This document shows positions 6,672 to 15,771 of a stretch of 52,306 nt of DNA, one piece after another. The stretch covers positions 1 through 52,306 of the forward strand of contig JAFQNG010000095.1 of the NCBI GenBank assembly GCA_017396005.1, in the 5' to 3' direction. Below the pieces are notes generated by a model. The model was not told the origin of the DNA. It did no database searches and saw only the letters and a list, made by a program, of their open reading frames with translations. Every line of letters starts with the position of its first letter. Position 1 is the stretch's first letter. Both the position numbers and the translations under genes were made by a program. This DNA is from Desulfovibrio sp. Its GTDB lineage: Bacteria > Desulfobacterota > Desulfovibrionia > Desulfovibrionales > Desulfovibrionaceae.

Positions 6672-8319
6672 CTTTTTGACAATTACCCCTCTGGGCGGCC
6701 TTGGAGAAATCGGCCTCAACTGCCAGTTGTGGGAGACTGCCGGCGGCGTAGTCATGCTGGACTGCGGCCTGATGTTTCCTGAAGACGCCCACCTGGGTGT
6801 CGATGTGCTCATCCCGCATTTCGGCGCGTTGCGCGCAGTGAGGGACAGACTGCTGGGTATTGTGCTTACCCATGGCCATGAGGACCATATCGGCGCGTTG
6901 CCCTGGATAGTGCCTGAGCTCAGAGGCACCCGCATTTACGGCTCGCGCTTTACACTGGCACTGGTAGAGCACAAGCTGAGAGAGCATGATATTCTGGACA
7001 GGGTAGAGCTTTGCCCGGTAACGCCCTGCAGCCAGATACGCATGGGCGATCTCAATTTTCATTTCTTTTCTGTCTGTCACTCCATACCGGAAGGTTTCGG
7101 CCTGGGGGTGGAGACGCCGGTAGGCAGGGTAGTGCACAGTGGAGATTTTAAGATAGATCCCTGTCCGCTGAGCGGTTCCGGTACGGACCTGGAGATGTTT
7201 CGTGCCTTTGCCGGACCGGATGGGGCACGTCTGCTCCTGTCGGATTCGACCAATATCATGCGTGAAGGGCGCTCCCTTACTGAGCGTGAGGTCAAGGCAT
7301 CGCTCGGCAGGGTCTTTGATGCGGCTACGGGCCGTATAGTCGTCACCCTGTTTTCCAGCCATATCCAGCGTATCCAGGAGGTCTTCGACCTGGCGCGGGA
7401 GCGCGGGCGAACAGTGGTTATCAGCGGTAAGTCCCTAGCCAATAATATTGAGATGGCTCATGACCTGGGCATTGCACATCTGCCTCCCTCTTTTTTTAAC
7501 GCGCACACCGGTGTGCCGGATCTTCCTGATGACAGGGTGGTGATCATTGCTACCGGCGCGCAGGGCGAGCCATTGTCTGCCCTGTCTCGCATGGTCTGGG
7601 GAGGGCACAGGCAGCTTTCCATACGCCGGGGAGATACCGTCGTCATGAGCTCTCGCATGATTCCGGGTAATGCAAAGGCTATCTCACGCCTCATCAATGA
7701 GATGTACCGCCTGGGTGCCGAGGTGCTCTATGAGAGTGCACATGCCATTCACGCCTCCGGGCATGCCTACAGGGAGGAATTACGGCAGATGCTGGAGGCG
7801 GTGCGCCCTGAGATTTTTGTGCCGGTGCATGGTGAATACCAGCATCTGGTCAAACATGGCCGGCTGGCCGAGGAGTGCGGTGTAGCGTCGGCCAATGTGG
7901 TCCTGCTGGAAGACGGTATACCCATGACCATTACAGGAGAAGGCTTTCAGAAAGAGGCCCCCGTGCCTGTGGAATGCACTCTGGTGGATGGCAAGGGTGT
8001 AGGTGATGTGGGCGCGGCAGTGCTCAAGGAAAGACGCATCCTGGGTGATGAGGGCATGGTGATCGTTGTTCTGGTGATGGATGCGGCAACAGGCAGTGTG
8101 CTGCATGGGCCGGAGATGATATCCAAGGGTTTTGTCTTTGAACAGCATTACAGCCATGTGCTTGAAGACGCCAAGTGCCTGGTTCTGGATGAGATAGAGG
8201 CTGCGCGCCCTGGGCAGCTGACACGTATGCAGGATGGCATACGCATTTCCTTACGACGCTTCTTCCGTCGTGTGCTGGAACGTGATCCGATAGTGGTGCC
8301 CGTTATCAGCGAAATATGA
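6658..8319 (+). CDS. rnj: Ribonuclease J
   Basis: Metallo-beta-lactamase/beta-CASP ribonuclease with 5'-3' exonuclease and endonuclease activity in RNA decay and processing. The 553-residue protein has GGLGEIGLN near the start, the zinc motif HGHEDHIG with His72, His74, Asp76 and His77, DSTN in the beta-CASP part, SGHA, and PVHGEYQHL. It overlaps the TolC-type gene by 14 bp, suggesting translational coupling. Confidence 0.95.
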   Translation: MPVNDFLTITPLGGLGEIGLNCQLWETAGGVVMLDCGLMFPEDAHLGVDVLIPHFGALRAVRDRLLGIVLTHGHEDHIGALPWIVPELRGTRIYGSRFTLALVEHKLREHDILDRVELCPVTPCSQIRMGDLNFHFFSVCHSIPEGFGLGVETPVGRVVHSGDFKIDPCPLSGSGTDLEMFRAFAGPDGARLLLSDSTNIMREGRSLTEREVKASLGRVFDAATGRIVVTLFSSHIQRIQEVFDLARERGRTVVISGKSLANNIEMAHDLGIAHLPPSFFNAHTGVPDLPDDRVVIIATGAQGEPLSALSRMVWGGHRQLSIRRGDTVVMSSRMIPGNAKAISRLINEMYRLGAEVLYESAHAIHASGHAYREELRQMLEAVRPEIFVPVHGEYQHLVKHGRLAEECGVASANVVLLEDGIPMTITGEGFQKEAPVPVECTLVDGKGVGDVGAAVLKERRILGDEGMVIVVLVMDAATGSVLHGPEMISKGFVFEQHYSHVLEDAKCLVLDEIEAARPGQLTRMQDGIRISLRRFFRRVLERDPIVVPVISEI

Positions 8320-8371
8320 TGAAAACAGTTTCACCTGTCTTTTAGGCTGTGCCGATCATCTGGCATGGCTC

Positions 8372-8421
8372 CAGCAACGTACGGCTGCAATTTGGAACGG
8401 AATGGCAACCGTACGTTGCTG
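8372..8421. terminator. Hairpin between convergent genes
   Basis: A perfect 13-bp inverted repeat, CAGCAACGTACGG (8372-8384) and CCGTACGTTGCTG (8409-8421), is separated by 24 bp. It lies between the converging rnj and the membrane-protein gene. There is no T tract on either side, so termination is likely from position but not proven. Confidence 0.5.
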
Positions 8422-8430
8422 CAGTGCTGC

Positions 8431-9432
8431 TTAGAAACTGGTCAGCTCCAGATACCAGGGCAGGGTAAAGGCTGCTGCGACAGCCAGTGCCAGCAGAAGC
8501 GTGATTTTATGCCGCATGGCGATAGCGCTGCGACAGACCATGGCCCAGAGTAATGCCGGTATCGCCCAGAGCAGAATGCGTGCGCAATCCAGCAGGGCGC
8601 TCTGCTGATCGAAGCTGCCGCTCTGCCATTGCAGCCACATCTGCACACTGCCTGATGTCAGCAGGATCAGCCAGAGTACTGTCCAGGCATTGCGTGCCCA
8701 TGCCGCACACCAGGGTATCATGGTATTGTAATAGTCGCGTCCAAAATCTTCACGGTTGCGGCGCAGCACGAGCCACAGTGAGCCGAAGGCTGCAGGCATG
8801 GCAAAAACCAGGGGCAGACTGTAGCAGGCCGCTGTCCAGCAGGGCGCGTCCCAAGACATGGGAATGATGTGCTCCATGGTCAGTGTGGCAGCCTCCGGGT
8901 GTACAAATGCTGCCAGAAAACGTGCAGTCAGCAGTATCATGACCAGGGTCAGGCAGGCTTGCACAGCGCTGATGAGCCCTACTGTCATGTGCAGCACAGG
9001 CATGTTTTTCAGCAGACGCCACAGCACAAAATAGATGCTGCTCAACATTACGGCAAGGCTGAGCAGCAGCCAGCTCATCTCGATCAGATAGGTAATCTCC
9101 GGGGGAAAACGCTTTTCCTGAAAGAAAATCCAGACACGGCTGCCAGCAAGCAGACCCCAGCCGATCATCATGCCGAGAAAAGCCAGCTGCCTGGAGCATT
9201 TCTCATAGGAAGAGCGTTTGCGGGTTACAGCAAAAATACGTGCTGTCGCCGACATGAAGCCCATGCCCGTGAAAGCCAGCAGGAAGGCACAGGGGATGAC
9301 AAGGCAAAGCACATCCCATGTCAAAGCGATGGTGTGATTTTCCGCCAGAAAGCGTTGCAGAGTGCTCCAGTATTGCAGCAGCGTATCCAGATACGGCTGC
9401 AGAACATTCAGAATGGTTTGCTGCTCGTTCAT
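8431..9432 (-). CDS. Multi-pass membrane protein of unknown function
   Basis: The 333-residue protein has about eight hydrophobic segments, for example VLCLVIPCAFLLAFTGMGFM, LLLSLAVMLSSIYFVLWRLL, LVMILLTARFLAAF and ITLLLALAVAAAFTLPW. I chose the ATG at 9432 (MNEQQTILNVLQPYL); the open frame extends 90 residues further upstream, but that part is not hydrophobic and crosses the region upstream of the divergent lipoprotein gene. Several Trp, His and Cys residues lie in or near the membrane, but no recognisable haem or transport motif is seen. Function unknown. Confidence 0.75.
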   Translation of the reverse strand: MNEQQTILNVLQPYLDTLLQYWSTLQRFLAENHTIALTWDVLCLVIPCAFLLAFTGMGFMSATARIFAVTRKRSSYEKCSRQLAFLGMMIGWGLLAGSRVWIFFQEKRFPPEITYLIEMSWLLLSLAVMLSSIYFVLWRLLKNMPVLHMTVGLISAVQACLTLVMILLTARFLAAFVHPEAATLTMEHIIPMSWDAPCWTAACYSLPLVFAMPAAFGSLWLVLRRNREDFGRDYYNTMIPWCAAWARNAWTVLWLILLTSGSVQMWLQWQSGSFDQQSALLDCARILLWAIPALLWAMVCRSAIAMRHKITLLLALAVAAAFTLPWYLELTSF

Positions 9433-9607
9433 TGCCTGCCGCCAGAGAGTAAAAAAGTCAGAAAGGGAAGCATGGTAGACGACTCCTTGCAATCTTGCGC
9501 TTTTCAAGGGCGTTGCGTATTCTGTCACGAAAATGTGTTGTTTTTTTGTGCCTGAAAAATGTGGTCTCCGCAAGCTGAAGCTCGTGGGACCTGCGAGGGG
9601 AGCTCTC

Positions 9608-10720
9608 ATGCGGAAAAGGTTCATCGTCCCTGTGGCCTGTCTTGTACTTTCCCTGACTGGGTGTGCGTCATCCGGGCAGGTGCAGCAACTTGAGGAAAGC
9701 AATCAACGGCAGGCTCGTGATGCCGAGTACCGCCTGAAAGCCCTTGAGAGCAGCGTAGCTGCCCTCAGTGGGCAGATAGCGCAGCTGGATAATCGCGTAT
9801 ACGAGGTGCGTAACCGCAGTGGGCGCAAGACAGGTATGACTGCTGTGCCCACGACGGCTCTTACAGCGGCAGCTCCCACAGCATCTGGTGAAAAAAATCG
9901 AGTCAGCGCGCCTGTTGCAGAGCCGGTAAAGCAGAGTCGCCCTGCCAGGCCGGCAAAAGCAAGCACGCCACCTCAGAAAAAACAGCAGGAAGAAAAGACT
10001 GCAGGTCCGAGCGGACAGATCGGTCGTACTGAAGTATCAGCAGGGGTAGCTGACCAGCCAGCAGCACAGGCAGGCAGGCAAAGTGCAGAAAAGGCCTCAG
10101 CGCCTGTCTCTCTGGCCTTGCCCCCCATGGAAGATCCGGCCACGTCTGCTGCCCCTACATCGCCAAACCTTCCTCCTGTCACACCTCGAGCCAGTGACGC
10201 CCGTGAGGTGCCTGTGCCCGGTATGGCTGCTCTGGGTATCGCATTACCGCCAGAACAGCCCGCCACTGCCGCACAGTCTGCCGTGCCGGCAGCGCCCGCT
10301 GCCGCAGATGTGCATGGCAAAGCCCCCAAAAATTCCCCTGCAGCGGCCAGGGGCGAAGCAGCTGCCTATAAACATGCCCTTAAACAAACAAGGTCCGGGC
10401 ACCTGGAGGAAGGCATAGCCAGTTTCAGGGAGTTATTGCAAAACTATCCAAAGGGCCGCTATGCTGCCAATGCCCAGTACTGGATAGGTGAAGCTCTTTA
10501 CGCCCAGGGCAAGTTCAGCGAGGCGCTGGCGCAGTTTCAGAATGTCAGTACAAGCTATCCACAGCACCACAAGAGCGCAGATGCCCTGCTCAAGGCGGGC
10601 ATGAGCCTGAGCCGCATGGGCGACAGGCAGGGTGCAACGACACAGTATAAGGAGCTTCTGACCCGTTTCCCCAATTCTGACGCGGCTCGCCTGGTACGGG
10701 CCAGGGGGCTGGCCCGCTGA
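9608..10720 (+). CDS. CpoB/YbgF-like tetratricopeptide lipoprotein
   Basis: Periplasmic protein of the Tol-Pal/cell-division type. The 370-residue protein starts at an ATG with a GAGGGG ribosome site. It has a lipoprotein signal with lipobox LTGC, then a coiled coil (QVQQLEESNQRQARDAEYRLKALESS), a long low-complexity Ala/Pro/Lys linker (about residues 75-250), and a C-terminal block of three TPR-like repeats (YKHALKQTRSGHLEEGIASF; YWIGEALYAQGKFSEALAQF; DRQGATTQYKELLTRFPNS). That order is typical of YbgF/CpoB, although the linker is longer than in E. coli. No tol or pal gene is adjacent. dprA starts 2 bp after its stop. Confidence 0.85.
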   Translation: MRKRFIVPVACLVLSLTGCASSGQVQQLEESNQRQARDAEYRLKALESSVAALSGQIAQLDNRVYEVRNRSGRKTGMTAVPTTALTAAAPTASGEKNRVSAPVAEPVKQSRPARPAKASTPPQKKQQEEKTAGPSGQIGRTEVSAGVADQPAAQAGRQSAEKASAPVSLALPPMEDPATSAAPTSPNLPPVTPRASDAREVPVPGMAALGIALPPEQPATAAQSAVPAAPAAADVHGKAPKNSPAAARGEAAAYKHALKQTRSGHLEEGIASFRELLQNYPKGRYAANAQYWIGEALYAQGKFSEALAQFQNVSTSYPQHHKSADALLKAGMSLSRMGDRQGATTQYKELLTRFPNSDAARLVRARGLAR

Positions 10721-10722
10721 CC

Positions 10723-11922
10723 ATGACCAATGGGTCAGATGTACCCACATGGGCAGAAATGGATCAGGATGCCCGTACAGAATACTGGGCCAGCCTGGCG
10801 CTGCGCCACTGCAGGGGGCTGGGAGCACTTTCTTGTGCACGCCTGCTTCAGACCTTTGGCAGTGCGTATACTGCCCTACAGGAGAGAAAACGCTGGGCTG
10901 AGGCAGGGCTGAACAGCAGGCAGTCGGCCGAAATGGGCACAGGCTCCTGGCGTGTGACTGCCAGGTATGAATGGGAGGCAGCCCGACGGCTTGACGCCCG
11001 TATACTGCTGTGGCGTGACAGCGCGTATCCCGACTTGCTGCGAACCCTGCCTGATGCACCGGTACTGCTGTACTGCCTGGGTGACATGAGTCTTCTGCGT
11101 ACTCCGGCTGTGGCCGTGATAGGCTCCCGGCGGCCAACGGCTCATGGGTGTACGGTGGCCTCACATATGGCCAGTACACTGGCGTCTTGCGGCATATCTG
11201 TAATATCGGGTATGGCCCAGGGGATTGATGGCGTCGTACATGAGGCGGCTCTGGACCGTGTGGGGCGGAGCATCGGTGTGCTCGGCACCGGTATAGATAT
11301 CATTTATCCTAAAGCGCATCATGAACTTTTTGGGCGCATGCGGCAGCATGGCCTGCTGCTTTCGGAGTTTGCGCCGGGGGCAGCACCGCTTGCCAGGCAT
11401 TTTCCTGTGCGTAACCGTATCATCAGCGGCCTTGCCCTGGGGATAGTGGTTGTGGAGGCGGCCTCCCGCTCCGGCAGTCTGATTACGGCCCGACTGGCTC
11501 TTGAGCAGGGCCGTGAAGTCTATGCCGTGCCTGGACCGGCACTGGACGCGCACTGCCTGGGATCTCAGGAGCTTGTTCGGCAGGGTGCCCGCCCGGTATT
11601 CAGCGCTGACGATGTGCTGCAGGATATGGCTGCGATTTTACGGGCTCACGGATGCGGCAGATCTGAAGCGCCCGGGGCTGTCAAGGATTTGCCTGAAAAG
11701 GACAGGCCTGTGGCCATCTGCCCGGAGGCATCTGCCTTGTCTCAGACTGCAGACAGGGAAAGACTTTTACAGTATCTGCGCAATCATGGCCCCGTACAGG
11801 CGGATGCACTGTCTGTCGTACTGGAATGCAGCGCGCAGGAATTGAGCAGCCTTCTGCTCGGCCTTGAGATGCTGGGCGAGATCAGACGGCTGCCTGGCGC
11901 ACGTTACGAGGCCCTGACATGA
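10723..11922 (+). CDS. dprA: DNA-processing protein DprA
   Basis: Loads RecA on incoming single-stranded DNA during natural transformation; it is widespread even in species not known to transform. The 399-residue protein has an N-terminal helix-hairpin-helix-like part, the Rossmann core with GSRRPTAHG, SGMAQGIDG, GTGIDIIYPKAH, LLSEFAPG, FPVRNRIISGLA and GSLITARLALEQGREVYAVPG, and a C-terminal winged-helix domain after about residue 340. It overlaps the recombinase gene by 4 bp (ATGA), indicating coupled translation. Confidence 0.96.
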   Translation: MTNGSDVPTWAEMDQDARTEYWASLALRHCRGLGALSCARLLQTFGSAYTALQERKRWAEAGLNSRQSAEMGTGSWRVTARYEWEAARRLDARILLWRDSAYPDLLRTLPDAPVLLYCLGDMSLLRTPAVAVIGSRRPTAHGCTVASHMASTLASCGISVISGMAQGIDGVVHEAALDRVGRSIGVLGTGIDIIYPKAHHELFGRMRQHGLLLSEFAPGAAPLARHFPVRNRIISGLALGIVVVEAASRSGSLITARLALEQGREVYAVPGPALDAHCLGSQELVRQGARPVFSADDVLQDMAAILRAHGCGRSEAPGAVKDLPEKDRPVAICPEASALSQTADRERLLQYLRNHGPVQADALSVVLECSAQELSSLLLGLEMLGEIRRLPGARYEALT

Positions 11923-12899
11923 GCAAAAGCACAGAGTTACCAGGTGCGAGCGGCATGGATGAAAGCCAGATATCTGCCTTTCTGACCTGGCTGGATATTC
12001 AGAAAGGCCTGTCACGGGCCACGCTGGAGGCTTATGGCCGTGACCTGCGTCAACTGGCCGAATTTTTGGCAGATCAGGATGTGAACCTGGAAAAGCCGGA
12101 AACAGTGCAGCGGAGGCATATTCAGGCTTTTCTGGCCTATCTTTACAGAGAGGGAGGAGCTAAAAGCTCCATGGCTCGCAAACTGGCGGCTGTGCGTTCT
12201 TTTTTTCGCTATCTCCTGCGCATGGGATATGTAAGAGAAAATGTAGCGGCCCAGGTGCGTAACCCCAGGCAGGACAAACGACATCCCAGTATTCTTAATG
12301 TGGATGAAGTCTACGCTCTTTTGGATGAACCCGGTAAGGCAGCAGTGCCTGATGCCCGGCGGCATCGTTTGCGCTGTCGTGACATTGCTCTTGTTGAACT
12401 GCTGTATGGTTCGGGACTGCGTATTTCCGAAGCACTGAGGCTGAATATCGATGATGTACAGCTGGCTTCGGGGGTGCTGCGTGTTATGGGTAAAGGCTCT
12501 CGTGAGCGGCTGGCACCTCTTTCAGATACCTCCCGCGGGGCACTGGGCCGCTGGCTTGAAGAGCGCCCCCATCTGATTGCGCCTGGTGAGCTGGCGCTTT
12601 TTGTCGGGGCAAGAGGTGCCCGCCTGAACAGACGTGAGGCAGGTCGTATAGTCAAGGAGCTCTGCTGTGTCGCCGGGCTGAATGTGAATATTTCTCCCCA
12701 CAGTCTCAGGCATTCCTTTGCCACGCATATGCTGTCTGCCGGGGCAGACCTGCGTAGTCTGCAGGAGCTGCTTGGACATAAACGGCTCACTACAACCCAG
12801 CGCTATACACAGCTCAGCATGGATCATCTTGTACGGGTGTATGATCAGGCGCATCCCAGAGCTACCGGGAAGGAGGGGAGAGCACCGGATGATACGTGA
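11919..12899 (+). CDS. xerC: Xer-type tyrosine recombinase (XerC/XerD)
   Basis: Site-specific recombinase of the family that resolves chromosome dimers at dif. The 326-residue protein has an N-terminal SAM-like core-binding domain (about 20-110) and a catalytic domain with the full set of residues: Arg168 (GSGLRISEA), Lys192, His261 and Arg264 (HSLRHSFATH), His287 (LGHKRL) and Tyr296 (TTQRYTQ). Its length and neighbours fit a housekeeping Xer protein; C and D types cannot be separated by eye. It is the only recombinase in the window, but nothing ties it to the inverted-repeat cassettes. Confidence 0.92.
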   Translation: MSKSTELPGASGMDESQISAFLTWLDIQKGLSRATLEAYGRDLRQLAEFLADQDVNLEKPETVQRRHIQAFLAYLYREGGAKSSMARKLAAVRSFFRYLLRMGYVRENVAAQVRNPRQDKRHPSILNVDEVYALLDEPGKAAVPDARRHRLRCRDIALVELLYGSGLRISEALRLNIDDVQLASGVLRVMGKGSRERLAPLSDTSRGALGRWLEERPHLIAPGELALFVGARGARLNRREAGRIVKELCCVAGLNVNISPHSLRHSFATHMLSAGADLRSLQELLGHKRLTTTQRYTQLSMDHLVRVYDQAHPRATGKEGRAPDDT

Positions 12900-12957
12900 G
12901 CCCCTGTTCCCGCTGAGGAGGCATCTGGACTGATCAGGTTTTTTTTCTACAAGCCAC

Positions 12958-12986
12958 TTGGCATGAGCAGGACTTTGTGCTAAAGA
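12958..12986 (+). promoter_or_regulatory. Likely sigma-70 promoter of ppaC
   Basis: TTGGCA (12958-12963), exactly 17 bp, TAAAGA (12981-12986). It lies about 60 bp before the ppaC start codon. Confidence 0.5.
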
Positions 12987-13043
12987 GAACAAAGCAAGGT
13001 GCTTTTAAGGTTTATAACGATCCATACCGGAAGGAGAACCGTC

Positions 13044-13961
13044 ATGGCTGCATTTGTTATTGGTCATATGAATCCTGATACCGACAGCATCGTCGCGGCC
13101 ATTGCCGCTGCTGATCTGTATGCCAAACGTGGCTTCGATGTGGTTGCCGCTGCCCAGGGCGCGCCCACCCCTGAAACAGAGTTCGTGCTGAAAAAATTCG
13201 GCCTCACCGCCCCTCAGGTCATTGATGATGTGGCCGGCAAAGATCTTTATCTGGTGGACTTCTCTGATCTGGCTCAGGCCCCCAAGGGTATGGACAGCGC
13301 AACTGTGCTGGGCATCGTTGATCACCACAAGCTGGGTGATGTGACCACCTCTTCTCCGCTGGAAGCCTGGATCTGGCCTGTGGGCTGCACTGGCACAGTG
13401 CTCAAGAATATGTATGACTTCTACGGTGTGGAACTGCCCAAGGGCATTGCCGGCGCTCTGCTTTGCGCCATTCTTTCTGACACAGTCATCTTCAAGTCCC
13501 CCACCTGCACCGAAGCCGACAAGAAGGCTGTGGAAGCTCTGGCCAAGATCGCCGGTGTGGACGATGTGATGGCCCTTGGCATGGAAATGTTCAAGGTCAA
13601 GAGTGCCGTTGAAGGCGCTGCCATGAGCGACCTGGTTTTCCGTGATTACAAAGACTTCGACATGAATGGCAATAAGGTCGGCATTGGTCAGCTGGAAGTG
13701 GTGGATCTCTCCATCCTCGAACCTGTCAAGGCCGGTCTGCAGGAAGAAATCGCCAAGGTTAAGAGCGAAGGCCGTCACAGCGTCTTCCTGCTGCTTACTG
13801 ATATCATGAAGGAAGGCTCGGAAATGCTGATCGTTTCCGATGATCCCTCTGTGGTGGAAAAGGCTTTCGGTGTCAAGGCTGAAGGCAGCTCCGTATGGCT
13901 GCCCGGCGTCATGAGCCGTAAAAAGCAGGTTGTGCCCAACTTTGAAAAGGCCTTCAAGTAA
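13044..13961 (+). CDS. ppaC: Manganese-dependent inorganic pyrophosphatase (family II)
   Basis: Cytoplasmic DHH-family enzyme that hydrolyses pyrophosphate. In a sulfate reducer this pulls the ATP sulfurylase step of sulfate activation forward. The 305-residue protein starts at the ATG 7 bp after AAGGAG. Motifs: GHMNPDTDS near the N terminus, LVDFSD, the DHHK metal site (residues about 94-97), and the C-terminal DHHA2 part ending in MSRKKQVVPNFEKAF. Codon choice looks biased toward frequent codons (many CTG, GGC, AAG), as expected of a highly expressed gene. Confidence 0.96.
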   Translation: MAAFVIGHMNPDTDSIVAAIAAADLYAKRGFDVVAAAQGAPTPETEFVLKKFGLTAPQVIDDVAGKDLYLVDFSDLAQAPKGMDSATVLGIVDHHKLGDVTTSSPLEAWIWPVGCTGTVLKNMYDFYGVELPKGIAGALLCAILSDTVIFKSPTCTEADKKAVEALAKIAGVDDVMALGMEMFKVKSAVEGAAMSDLVFRDYKDFDMNGNKVGIGQLEVVDLSILEPVKAGLQEEIAKVKSEGRHSVFLLLTDIMKEGSEMLIVSDDPSVVEKAFGVKAEGSSVWLPGVMSRKKQVVPNFEKAFK

Positions 13962-13985
13962 CGCCTGTTTTGACTGTCTGCATAC

Positions 13986-14013
13986 AAACCCCGGCCCCTG
14001 GTCGGGGTTTTTT
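13986..14013 (+). terminator. Rho-independent terminator of ppaC
   Basis: AAACCCCG (13986-13993) pairs perfectly with CGGGGTTT (14003-14010) across a 9-base loop and runs into a T tract. Confidence 0.85.
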
Positions 14014-14031
14014 CATGAAACCTGCAGACTG

Positions 14032-14259
14032 TCAGCTTTTTTTATCAGCTCTGAAAGCAAGAGCCAGGCCTTGCCCTGCGGCCAGGGTCAAATCACGGTC
14101 ATGGGCTGCACAGAGAAGGACGAGGGCTGCCCCCAGATATTGCCAGAAGCGTCGCTGCAGCAGAAAGGCCGCAGCCTGCAGGCCTGTGCCTGTCAAAAAA
14201 AGTGTGGCATATGCCCATGGGGACCAGCCTGGCGCGATAAGTGTTTCTTGCAATGGCAT
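14032..14259 (-). CDS. Small hydrophobic protein of unknown function
   Basis: A 75-residue frame on the minus strand with one or two membrane segments (WAYATLFLTGTGLQAAAFLL and FWQYLGAALVLLCAA) and a basic end. It fills an otherwise empty gap between the ppaC terminator and hslU, and its composition looks like a real membrane protein rather than a shadow. There is no strong ribosome site, so it remains tentative. Confidence 0.5.
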   Translation of the reverse strand: MPLQETLIAPGWSPWAYATLFLTGTGLQAAAFLLQRRFWQYLGAALVLLCAAHDRDLTLAAGQGLALAFRADKKS

Positions 14260-14360
14260 ACCGCAAGTTTAGCGATAAAATTCTATCCTGACCAGCCTTG
14301 GGCATTGTCAGGTGTGCCTTCGTGTCTATATTCTCTCAAAGCCAAATGCAGGAGTATATG

Positions 14361-15674
14361 ATGAGTACCTTGACACCGCGTGAGATCGTGGCTGAGCTGG
14401 ATAAATTCGTGATAGGGCAGGATCAGGCCAAGCGTATGGTCGCCGTTGCCGTGCGCAACCGCTGGCGTCGGCAGCGCCTTCCGGCTGACCTGCGGGATGA
14501 AGTGGCCCCCAAGAATATTATTATGATGGGCCCTACCGGCGTAGGCAAGACCGAGATAGCCCGTCGTCTGGCAAAATTGTCTGGTGCTCCTTTCATTAAG
14601 GTAGAGGCTACCAGGTTTACCGAGGTGGGCTACGTGGGGCGCGATGTGGAGTCCATGGTTCGTGACCTGATGGAGATTGGCATCAATCTGGTGCGCGAGG
14701 AGGAGAATGCCCGCGTGCGCCAGGCTGCTGAAGCCGCTGCGGAGTCCCGTCTTGTGGACCTGCTGCTTCCAAACTCCTTTGGTCAGGAAGAGCGCGCCTC
14801 TACACGGGATAAACTTTTGCAGCAGTTCCGCCTCGGTTTTCTTGACCAGCGGGAAGTGGAAATGGAAGTGACCGAACAGGGAGGGCAGGGTATAGATATT
14901 TTTGCCATTCCCGGTATGGAGCAGATGGGTGGTCAGGTAAAGGATATGTTCAGCAAGGCCTTTCCGCCGCGCCGGAGTCGCCGCAAGATGAAGGTTCGTG
15001 ACGCTTTCAATGTGCTGGTGCAGGAAGAATCAGGTAAGCTGGTAGATCAGGACGCCCTGAAAGACCGCGCCCGAGAACGGGTGGAGCAAAGCGGCATCAT
15101 TTTTATCGATGAGATCGATAAAATTGCCAGCTCGTCTCAAAACCGTACCTCTGATATCTCACGAGAAGGGGTACAGCGGGATCTTCTGCCCATAGTCGAA
15201 GGCAGCGCGGTCAACACCAAGTACGGTATGGTGCGTACTGACCATATACTCTTCATTGCCGCTGGTGCATTCCATTTCAGCAAGCCATCGGACATGATTC
15301 CGGAACTGCAGGGGCGTTTCCCATTGCGTGTAGAGCTGCAGGCCCTGGGGCGTGAAGAGTTTTTACGCATTCTTACAGAGCCTGATAATGCACTGACCAA
15401 ACAGTATGAGGCTCTTTTGGGAACAGAGCAGATCGCCCTCCGTTTTACTCAGGATGGTTTGGAAGAAGTAGCAGCCTTTGCTGAAGATACTAATGCGCGC
15501 ACAGAGAATATCGGGGCGCGGCGTCTTTACACCATTATGGAAAAGATTCTGGCAGACATCTCCTTTGATGCGCCGGAGATGCCAGGTGCACAGGTCGTTA
15601 TCAACAGGGAATATGTCTGTGAACACCTGCAGGATGTGCGTAATGATCAGGATTTGAGCCAGTATATTCTGTAA
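14361..15674 (+). CDS. hslU: ATP-dependent protease ATPase subunit HslU
   Basis: AAA+ unfoldase that feeds proteins to the HslV peptidase. The 437-residue protein starts [20 protein letters not shown] at the ATG 6 bp after GGAG (a second ATG 3 bp earlier is closer to the site). Walker A GPTGVGKT is at residues 57-64, Walker B is [11 protein letters not shown], and the C terminus has the family ending DLSQYIL. The I domain is present between them. hslV, normally the partner just upstream, is not adjacent or elsewhere in the window. Confidence 0.95.
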   Translation: MSTLTPREIVAELDKFVIGQDQAKRMVAVAVRNRWRRQRLPADLRDEVAPKNIIMMGPTGVGKTEIARRLAKLSGAPFIKVEATRFTEVGYVGRDVESMVRDLMEIGINLVREEENARVRQAAEAAAESRLVDLLLPNSFGQEERASTRDKLLQQFRLGFLDQREVEMEVTEQGGQGIDIFAIPGMEQMGGQVKDMFSKAFPPRRSRRKMKVRDAFNVLVQEESGKLVDQDALKDRARERVEQSGIIFIDEIDKIASSSQNRTSDISREGVQRDLLPIVEGSAVNTKYGMVRTDHILFIAAGAFHFSKPSDMIPELQGRFPLRVELQALGREEFLRILTEPDNALTKQYEALLGTEQIALRFTQDGLEEVAAFAEDTNARTENIGARRLYTIMEKILADISFDAPEMPGAQVVINREYVCEHLQDVRNDQDLSQYIL

Positions 15675-15704
15675 AGTCGGCAGATGGATGATACAGCAGA
15701 AGGC

Positions 15705-15731
15705 AAGGCCGCCTCACTGCCAGGCGGCCTT
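15705..15731. terminator. Bidirectional terminator between hslU and the EamA gene
   Basis: AAGGCCGCCT (15705-15714) pairs perfectly with AGGCGGCCTT (15722-15731) around a 7-base loop between convergent genes. Outer CAGCAGA and TCTGCTG can extend the stem. Confidence 0.75.
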
Positions 15732-15771
15732 TCTGCTGCTGACAATCTGTAAGCATCAGAATGACAAGATT

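Noticed and set aside
11919..12899. Xer recombinase as the invertase of the two cassettes
   Set aside because: It looks like the housekeeping Xer protein, the inverted repeats do not resemble a dif site to my eye, and linkage is absent. It stays only a remote possibility.
13930..14361. Plus-strand open frames after ppaC
   Set aside because: They run through the ppaC terminator, lack ribosome sites and overlap the better minus-strand small membrane protein.
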